From the NCBI GenBank assembly GCA_019426215.1, contig CM033403.1:5533001-5597000 (forward strand): DNA of 64,000 bases, written 5' to 3'. This document shows positions 56,459-64,000 of the stretch, piece after piece. The notes beneath the pieces were generated by a model. The model did not search any database. It was not told the DNA's origin and was given only the letters and a program-made list of their open reading frames with translations. This DNA comes from Buddleja alternifolia (lineage: Eukaryota > Streptophyta > Magnoliopsida > Lamiales > Scrophulariaceae). Made by a program: the position numbers and the translations under genes. Position 1 is the first letter of the stretch. Each line of letters begins with the position of its first letter.

Positions 56459-56787
56459 CCTATATACGCATGGAAGCTATTAATAACGAGTAGTACACTT
56501 GCAACTTAACTATCTTACGTAAAATTTTAGACCCAAATATTAGGTTACTCCTTAAAACCAAACAAACAATATTTATACCACCACTGGTCTATTTACTCTA
56601 ATATATCCGCGATACCTTACAAAATATACATCATACATACCAGCAAAACATAGATATGAACTTATGTACCAAGCGAACATATAACATTCACTTATGTACA
56701 AGAAAAACATATAGTAGTCATACAGAATCATCTACTAGCCAACATCCTCATTCCCAACAAAATCTACGAAACCTAAAAGAGTATCTA

Positions 56788-57513
56788 TCACTCATTCCCC
56801 TCTCCTCCAAAAGAGTCCTCCTCGGGATCCTCCTCCTCAGAGTCCTCTTTCACATAATCCTTATCATCGGGGCCATTCTCTACTACTCTACCCCGAGATG
56901 TACCCTCATCACCATCGATCCAGCGACTAGTTCCAGAAACTATAAATTCCCCGTGCTCCCGTCCTAACATAGGTATGGTCAAAGCACGACCACGGGATAT
57001 TGCCTCACTAGCACCCCTAGCTATTGCGAGTGAGCTACTCTGAACCTTTTGAAGATGTTCAACATAGAAATGGTTCATGTAGTCCATGTCTCTCTGTAAT
57101 CTTCTACCTTCACTACGTATACTTGTCATCTCTTGTTTTTGTACAACTAATTTCCCCTCTAGACGTCTAATTGTGGCCAGATGGTCCGCCACTGGACTTT
57201 GCAACTCTGTAATTTGCAGTTTCTGTTCTTTTATTATGTTCTCTTGATCGGCATGTCTAGACTGATGGTCCAAAATGGAAAAGACCTGTTCTTCGCTTGC
57301 GCGACGCAGCTGATCGCGCTCCCTCGAAATCCGATCCCGATCATCTCGTAAAGTGTGGACTACCAGATCAGGATAATGTCCGACTAGTGCCATACCACGA
57401 GTCCAAACTCTAGCTGGATCTTTATGGAAAATCAGTCGCCCCTCTTCTAACCCACTAACTTTGTGCCCATTTGCATGTACAATTGCATGCCCATTAACGT
57501 GTCCTTGAGCCAT
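56788..57513 (-). CDS. Unrecognised coiled-coil ORF ahead of gag in the chromovirus
   Basis: A 241-codon ORF between the primer site (57631) and gag (56458), on the gag-pol strand. It starts MAQGHVNGHAIVHANGHK, a His/Gly/Asn repeat. The middle is long helical charged heptads (DRDRISRERDQLRRASEEQ, IRRLEGKLVVQKQEMTSI) likely to form a coiled coil. The C-terminus is acidic (DYVKEDSEEEDPEEDSFGG). No catalytic motif or domain known to me. It could be an extra element protein or a captured gene piece. Its open state beside a recently inserted element is consistent with a real ORF, but is not proof. Confidence 0.6.
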   Translation of the reverse strand: MAQGHVNGHAIVHANGHKVSGLEEGRLIFHKDPARVWTRGMALVGHYPDLVVHTLRDDRDRISRERDQLRRASEEQVFSILDHQSRHADQENIIKEQKLQITELQSPVADHLATIRRLEGKLVVQKQEMTSIRSEGRRLQRDMDYMNHFYVEHLQKVQSSSLAIARGASEAISRGRALTIPMLGREHGEFIVSGTSRWIDGDEGTSRGRVVENGPDDKDYVKEDSEEEDPEEDSFGGEGNE

Positions 57514-57630
57514 CTGGGAAGAAAAACTATCACATTTGTTAATATATCACAACCACATAAACACATAAGATGCCTTCCTAAAGCCCTAAATTCTCCCTTC
57601 GCATTAACGCAACTAGATGTGGCAACCCAG

Positions 57631-57642
57631 GCTCTAATACCA
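57631..57642 (-). other. Primer-binding site of the chromovirus
   Basis: Minus strand TGGTATTAGAGC, a one-base variant of the initiator tRNA-Met complement, five bases inside the 5' LTR. Confidence 0.85.
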
Positions 57643-57647
57643 CCAAC

Positions 57648-59933
57648 TGTGGCAACCTCCGGCCAGGGGATGGGAGCCGAAGCCCGCCACACCGCAACGC
57701 TAGCTCAATCTGAGAGACGATCCCTTCATGAGCTAACGCTAAGCGTGAACTATACAAAAATTTCAAGATACCCACATATATACATAACCACATAACATCA
57801 TATTTACATATAAGAGTTCAGATGAAATTCAAAACCCTAAGCTAGCAAAAATAGATAATTATATGAACAAGATATTCAATACAACTACATCTGACTCTCA
57901 AACTTTAGGGAACCCTCAAAACTTTCTTAGCCAAGATTTTCCCCCTCTGGTCCTGCTATGTCGTGCTCTTCTGAAAAGTTAGAAAGAGAAAAGAAAAAGG
58001 GTGAGTCCGAATGACCCAGTGAGGTAGGCTAATGGCTTGCTTTACCTTATCATGAGAGATAGAATCTGCAGCGAAAATCATTAACGACATGGACATATAC
58101 GATGGCAAGCAAAAGAATAGAATAACATATCACAAGGTAAATTAATCGAGTATGTTACGTATGAATCAGAGGACATAACCCATGTACTTTTGTAATCATA
58201 TCATGTGATCGTGATCCACCTTCCACTGTCCCATACCAGCAGGAGGCTTCACACCTTTATGTTCTATGAAGTGTTCCAGGTGTCGGGATTCTAGTGGTGG
58301 CTCCTACGGGTTCAAGAGGTGGCCCCCGCCGTCGCGTGGCACTTTGTCCCGTATAGCACTTAGCTCCCTTCACTCTGCTTTTTCGAATCAAAGCTGTATA
58401 TCAAGAAAATGACACATCGCGGATGGATGCCAGACTTCGGGATTCTAGAGGTGGCTCCTACGGGTTCAAGCGGTGGCCCCCGCCGTCACGTGGCACTTTG
58501 TCCCGTATAGCACTTAGCTCCCTTAGCCGATGGACTAGAGCCAAGAAGAATAATCGTTTCAATGAGTTTCCTACTAGAATATGTACACTGATTTGTATTC
58601 GAGTGAGAGCGAGCGGAAACAAGAACGATAGGCTACAAATTGGGACACGGTTGGACACTTACCTTAGATGAGAATAAAAGTCTGATCAATGAAACTTTAT
58701 GAGGTCACACTTGGCTATGATTTATTAGATAAAGGGAATGAAAAATGGTAAGCAAGATCAAGTTGAAAGAATAAGAGAAACCCTCACAATAATAAACCGG
58801 CATCGTTGCCTCGGCCTCGGAATCACGAAAGTATCCTGTGATTCAAAATACCATCATTTTCATAAAACAATACACTTTAAGCTAATCACATACAACAAGT
58901 TATATCCTATTATCCCAACATCTAGGCAATTAAGTTCAAACAAACCCCCTTACATGCGCAATATATTTCAACAATTTTGTAACACATTCTCGGATTGGAA
59001 TTTCTTTCTCCAATTTTTCAGGATATCAGAAAGGATGCTGAAAAAGTCTACATAATTTTTCCAGATTTAATTTCCTTATCAAATTTGGGATTCGATCAAC
59101 GAAACGGGACTGTCCCGGCAGATTTGTTTCAGAACAGACACCTTATATTCAAATATTTTTGTAAAATCCCCTGTTCACTGAACAATTCCGACATTTATGT
59201 GACGTCTCTATAACACATCGATCAAGCTACTGTAAAAGTTTTAGAGTAAACCAAAATTTCCAGGTAAACGAAATATCTTCAAACCAGTAACAATTTTCAC
59301 TTCCGCCGAACAGACTGGCGATTTTGTTCAACGATTTTTAGAAACTTCCACAAAACTCTAATACTTACCAAATTTTTCATAGATGTTTAACACATAATCC
59401 AGGTATTCCATAAAATTTATCGTAATCAAAATCACAAGTTTAGGCACCTCATTACAGCTTTAAACGTAACTTCAGAAACTGAAAGTTCCAAACACAGCTG
59501 AACATCATGCCATTGAAGTTAACTAAAATACATATATATGATATGATACTCTCAATTCCAGGTCATATATAGCTTGAACTACATTTAGTCTACAACATAT
59601 TCATGCAAAAGCAATGATTAACTACCATATACCTTAAGAGAAAGAAGAAAGGACGATCCTTTCCCCTACTGGATTTTTTTCTTCTCCTTCAGCTTTTCAT
59701 GTATTTGAGATGAGATAGGTGCTAATTTTCAGAGTTTCTTCAGGTGTGGTGATGAATGAAGTTTTGAAAGGCTGAATTGTAGTATATAAGGAGGTCTTGA
59801 TGAAAAAGGTAGGGAAAAAAGAAATGGAGATTAATCCTCCATAAGCCACGTTTTTTAGGCAAGATGAGATGTAATTATCTTAATTTGCCACCTCCTAATC
59901 TTCCTTTCTCTATTAGAGCATGAATGGTACGTG

Positions 59934-59972
<39 letters not shown>

Positions 59973-60300
59973 ATGTGCATGTGTTTGTGCCTATATATAT
60001 ATATATGTAGTTAGGCATGATCCCATTTAACTATTAGTAATCAATTGATGAAGATGAATATATATATAGATATATATATACACCTTAAATGATATAATGC
60101 ATCAACTATTCCACCAGGTGTAAATACTACTAACCTATTTCACATATAGATTTAATAATAGTTATATAAGCAAGTAGAAAAATATTTTTAGTCGAACGCG
60201 AATCACTACAATCAAATAATTTACGAAATCTAATTAGCGGTGATTGTAATGTTTACCTTCACTTCTACGAAATTAGGAGCCGAGAATATTGGGTGTTACA
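57648..60300 (-). repeat. 5' LTR of the chromovirus
   Basis: 2653 bp, partner of 49375-51915. It holds an internal direct duplication of about 86 bp (58285-58370 and 58439-58524) and a (TG)n run near 59943. Confidence 0.92.
58285..58524. repeat. Internal 86-bp duplication in the chromovirus LTR
   Basis: The segment gggattctagtggtggctcc ... tagctccctt occurs at 58285-58370 and, with a few changes, at 58439-58524. The other LTR has both copies, but the second is truncated by the 83-bp deletion, so the duplication predates insertion. Confidence 0.85.
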
Positions 60301-61959
60301 TTAACCCTTTCCAACCAGATAGACTATGGCTGCGTGATCATCCACCTGAGCAGATTATTAGAGATATTGAAGCGCCTGTTAGGACTAGAGCCGCTACGTT
60401 CAATGAGGCTATGTTCGCAAGTTTTTATCTGAAATGGAATCTAAGAAAGTGGATGAAGAGCTAAGCGACCCAAGTTGGATTGAAGCCATGCAAGAAGAGC
60501 TTAATCGGTTTGAACGAAATAAGGTTTGGACACTAGTGCCAAGACCAACTCACCAAAGAGTTATTGGGAATAGATGGGTTTATAGAAATAAGATGGATGA
60601 GAGTGGCATTGTGATAAAGAACAAGGCCAGACTCGTAGCACAAAGATATTGCCAAGAAGAGGGTATTGACTTTGATGAGACATACGCTCCTGTCGCTCGT
60701 CTTGAAGCAATCCGCATGTTTCTAGCGTATGCAGCGTTCAACAAGTTCATGGTGTATCAGATGGATGAGAAGAGTGCCTTCCTGAATGGTAAAATCCAAG
60801 AAGAAGTATATGTGGAGCAACCACTAGGATTCATCAACAATCATGGTAAGGGTATGGTCTAACAAAACACTTTATGGGCTTAAGCAAGCACCCCGAGCAT
60901 GGTATGACACTCTCTCTATCTTCTTCATTGGTAAAGGCTTTTCAAAAGGCAGCGTTGATACAACATTATTTAAAATCACCAATGACGCAGATACTCTCTT
61001 AGTCCAAATTTACGTTGATGATATTATATTTGGTTCTACTAACAAGCGACTGTGTGAGAAATTTTCGAAAATGATGCAAGAACAATTTGAAATGAGCATG
61101 ATGGGTGAATTAACTTTCTTCTTAGGATTACAAGTTCAACAACTCCATAATGGCATATTTATAAACCAAGCTAAATACACAAGAGATATGATTAAGAAAT
61201 TTGGTATGAAAAATGCATCATATTCAAAAATTCCAATGAGCCAAACGCTTAAGTTAGATAAAGATGAAAGTGGAAAGAAAGTTTATATCACTAATTATAG
61301 AGGTATCATTGGATCACTTCTTTATCTTACTGCTACTAGACCTGATATTATGTTTTCGGTCTGCATGTGTGAACGATTTCAAGCTGATCCTAAAGAGTCA
61401 CACTTAATTGCTGCCAAGAAGATCCTTAAATACCTGAAAGACACACAAAATGTGGGCTTATGGTATCCAAGGGACTCTCCTTTTGAACTAATTGGTCACT
61501 CAGATGCAGACTTTGTAGGATGCAAAATAGATCGTAAGAGTACAAGTGGTACATGTCAATTTCTAGGTGATAGGTTAGCTTCATGGCATAGTAAGAAACA
61601 ACAATCCATAGCTACCTCCACAGCCGAAGCTGAGTATGTAGCTGCAGGAAGTTGTTCTGCACAAGTGTTATGGATGAGGCAACAACTTAGAGATTTATGG
61701 AATAATCCTAGGTCCAACCCCCATTCATTGTGATAACCAAAGTGCTCTAGCCATGACTCAAAACCCTGTTCTTCATTCCAGAACTAAACACATTGACATG
61801 AGATACCATTTTCTTCGTGGCCACGTTCAAAAGAAAGATATCTCCATGCACTTCATTGGAATTGACAAACAATTGGCAGATATCTTCACCAAAGCGCTCA
61901 ACGAACAACGTTTTCTCACTTTGAGAAGTGAATTAGGTATAATTGATTTAAATGCTTAA
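60301..61959 (+). pseudogene. pol: pol of Copia copy 2, 3' part (RT and RNase H)
   Basis: Continues copy 2 pol after the chromovirus. It starts [18 protein letters not shown], with a frame break near 60430. RT block [10 protein letters not shown] has a Glu where copy 1 has Val. A frameshift and stop lie near 60860, followed by [26 protein letters not shown], and RNase H ([27 protein letters not shown]). A further frame break near 61700 precedes the tail (61753-61959) with KHIDMRYHFLR and [11 protein letters not shown]. Confidence 0.92.
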
Positions 61960-62794
61960 TCATTTTGCATCATACTTTATTAGACATATAATTTAGGGGG
62001 AATCCACTTGATTTATGTCTAAAAGAAGCTTTTGTTTATTGGTACAAGTTATCAAATTTAGGGGGAACCTTAAAGTTATACTTGACCATAACTGCAAGCG
62101 TCAATGATCAAAATTTTCAGATGCATGATCATCAACGCTCAGTATTACTTATGCATAAAATATTGGACGCTCAAACATAAAAAGTCTTTTCAATCCTAAG
62201 CGTCTAATTTTTCAAATGATATATCAATCAATGGTATCAGTTAAGCGTTGAACCAATTCCATTCAACTCTTAATATAAAAATGTTTTTAATAGTCATGCA
62301 TAAATTTTACAAGCCCTTTAAAGTAGTGGGTAGACTCAAAAGTCTATTTTGTACTCTGCTCGCACGCTTCTATCACATCAAACTGGCGCGTAATCAAAAC
62401 TTTGAAAATGACGGTTCAGAGATAGCACGTGTTTGTGTACGTATCAGTGTACCATCAGGCGCGTGTACTACACTCTGAAAATACCAGACGTTTTCTTTTC
62501 ATTTTTTTTAAAACTCGGATGTCAAATCATTATATATGAGAATTACCAAATGTAACTTCTCTCTCTTACACAAAACTCACGTCCGCAGTTAATGAATTTA
62601 TGGCTGAGATTAACAAGTCTTTACACGTGTCTAAATCCTACAGAGCCTAGAGAACACAAGTTTCAAAATTCTTTACTGTGTCATTTAAAACACAATTTCT
62701 GCAGAAAAATCATTCACTTTCCCTCAAAGATTTCAGCAAATTTCTCTCTCTCTCTCAAAGCAAAAGAAAATCTCAGTTCACTCTACTTTAAAAA
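61960..62794 (+). promoter_or_regulatory. pol-accessory ORF spacer, copy 2, with two polypurine tracts
   Basis: Two near-identical purine runs, tttagggggaatcc (about 61992) and tttagggggaacc (about 62058), then a TATA-like tatatatgag near 62531 and a CT-rich leader (tctctctctctc, 62742-62755) before the ATG at 62795. The layout matches copy 1. Confidence 0.45.
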
Positions 62795-64000
62795 ATGGCA
62801 CCAAAGAAAGCTTCATCTACTTCTGCCGAGCCTATCATCAAGGTTACTGAAGGCCTTGTTGTTGATTGGAATTTTTTGTAGGATCAACCCCAAATCAACC
62901 TGCATGATATGATGGATACTGTTACAAAGGCTGGACTCAAGAATTTCTTAACACAGTACTCATACTTATTTCCGACGAAAGTTGATACTTTCTGGAGGAC
63001 TGTAAAACTCTCAGAGGACAAGAAGTCTATCTCTTGCCTCCTCTCTATGTCCAAGAAAGAGCCAGCAAAAGAATTTGTGTTGACTGCTGACTCCATTGCA
63101 AAGAACTTCAATCTTCCTAATGAAGGTGATGCACTGGATAGTGTCACTTTGGCACAAATCAAGGAAGCATGGACAGTTATGAGGGTGTACAATGGTGTAC
63201 CCTACACCCAACACTTTGAAAAGAAAGATCTGGTATCTCAGTACAGACTATTGGCTCATTTCTGTAGTAAGATTATTGAATGCAGAGTGGGCACATTTGA
63301 TAAGGTCAACCCCACACAATTTCAAATGATGACTGCTATACTCCTCTCCATCAAAATCAACTGGAGTGAGTACATTTTTGGAAGGTTTCGGGACTGTCTG
63401 CACATCCCAAATAAACCATATGGACTGGTTTTGAGTGACCTTCTGTACAACTCAGACTGCGTATACTCATCTGGTTTCCCGCTGAATAAGACGAAATTGT
63501 TGGGAAGAAGGATTCTAAAAAATCTATTCAATCCTCCCAAAGTTGGTGGTGCTACTAAATGACTTTCTGAGCGTTAGACCGTACGTGAAGTGTCTGATGA
63601 AGAGGCTAAGCGTCCTGCTCCAGAGGAAGCCGTGAACCGTCCGGTTGCTACCAAGAAGAGGGCTCCTAGAAAGCCCAAGGCACAAGCTGTTCCTACTCCT
63701 CAGAAGAATGATGAGGAAACTGATGAGGATGCACAGGACAAGTTACCTCTCAAGCGGAGGAAGCTGGAAGGAATCATCAAGCAAATTGAATTCGATGAAC
63801 CAGCTGCTGCTCCTCCCGCTCAAGCGCTCAAACTCATTGAAGGAGTCAACGTGAAGAAAATCTTTAAGCGTTCCAGAACAAGCAAGCGTCGAGCTGCTCC
63901 TGTTCCTGAAGAGCCTGAGACTGTTGAGCCAAGCGCTCAAGTTGCTGTTGAGCCAAGCGCTCAAAGTGTTGCTGTTGAGACAAGTTCTCAGGGTAAGTTT
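62795..64000 (+). pseudogene. Accessory ORF of copy 2 (5' part, three nonsense codons)
   Basis: Homologue of the 1385-aa ORF of copy 1, starting MAPKKASSTSAEPIIKVTEG. In-frame stops lie at about 62879, 63560 and 63575. Otherwise the same frame continues past 63960 to the window edge. Shared parts: YRLLAHFCSKIIECRVGTFD, KPYGLVLSDLL, KLPLKRRKLEGIIKQIEF and the VEPSAQ repeat. The basic patch reads NRPVATKKRAPRKPK. It continues beyond 64000. Confidence 0.9.

Larger units (their letters stand above)
49375..60300 (-). mobile_element. Ty3/Gypsy chromovirus (Tekay/Del type), nearly intact
   Basis: Minus strand, 10.9 kb. LTRs 49375-51915 and 57648-60300 share ends TGTGGCAACC ... GGTGTTACA. Flanks ttaaa (49370-49374) and ttaac (60301-60305) differ at one base, consistent with a 5-bp target duplication. 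A primer site lies at 57631-57642 and a polypurine tract at 51916-51929. Internal order is an extra coiled-coil ORF, gag (two breaks), PR-RT-RH-INT, then a chromodomain tail beyond a TAG. Apart from indels the LTRs are very similar, so the insertion is young. It splits copy 2 pol. Confidence 0.93.
43937..64000 (+). mobile_element. Sirevirus-like Copia element, copy 2 (decayed, split by chromovirus, runs off window)
   Basis: Same family as 101-13947, on the plus strand. It has a 5' LTR at 43937-45498, primer site, gag with three premature stops, and pol in many pieces interrupted by the chromovirus at 49375-60300. A spacer and the start of the accessory ORF follow from 62795. The 3' LTR is beyond 64000. 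The left flank (possible target duplication) is agccc at 43932-43936. Decay shows it is older than copy 1. Confidence 0.93.

Noticed and set aside
47824..61959. Active pol in Copia copy 2
   Set aside because: Many stops and frameshifts, DRGTVF in the integrase core and a 10.9-kb insertion.

Overview
This window is nuclear DNA of a flowering plant. It holds nested LTR retrotransposons of both plant superfamilies, a plant L1-type LINE, tRNA-derived SINEs, plastid DNA fragments and endogenous pararetrovirus remnants, and I see no intact cellular protein gene. A eudicot is likely. The accessory protein of the Copia family here reminds me of retroelement proteins annotated in Lamiales (Gesneriaceae, Orobanchaceae), but that is from memory and weak. 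The only cellular gene traces are a broken cytochrome P450 piece (CYP79-like, 35489-35862) and plastid gene fragments.

1-15000: a decayed Copia element (minus strand; 1-100 and 13948-15000) is split inside its integrase by a young, nearly intact 13.85-kb Sirevirus-like Copia element (101-13947, minus). That element has a perfect 5-bp target duplication (aaaca), about 99% identical LTRs, gag, pol, and a 1385-codon accessory ORF downstream of pol with no visible envelope features.

15001-34650: an endogenous caulimovirid (pararetrovirus) in pieces. On the minus strand, promoter, primer-binding site and movement-protein start lie at 33944-34650. They are followed leftward by a LINE (29189-33931), movement-protein sequence (28694-29188), a Ty3-type gag-protease element (21027-28693), more viral ORF (20055-21026), a shuffled plastid-DNA mosaic (17946-20045) and another viral piece (17404-17945). 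A further viral piece lies on the plus strand (15530-16290). A SINE sits at 16580-16769.

34651-43936: a second SINE, the P450 fragment, then an Ale-like Copia element (plus) split by a 5.3-kb hAT-like element (37150-42465). The hAT-like element is filled by long arrays of C/A-rich repeats in inverted orientation.

43937-64000: a second, decayed copy of the same Sirevirus-like family (plus), inserted in the Ale-like element and running off the window. Its pol is split by a 10.9-kb Tekay/Del-type chromovirus (49375-60300, minus). The chromovirus has a nearly intact pol, a nonsense codon just before its chromodomain, and an unrecognised coiled-coil ORF ahead of gag.

The nesting reaches three levels on the right: Ale-like Copia, then Sirevirus-like copy 2, then chromovirus. 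The two Sirevirus-like copies allow comparison. Both keep the accessory ORF, the TAG at the gag/pol boundary, and a strong over-use of the words AAGCG/CGCTT in coding and non-coding parts alike.
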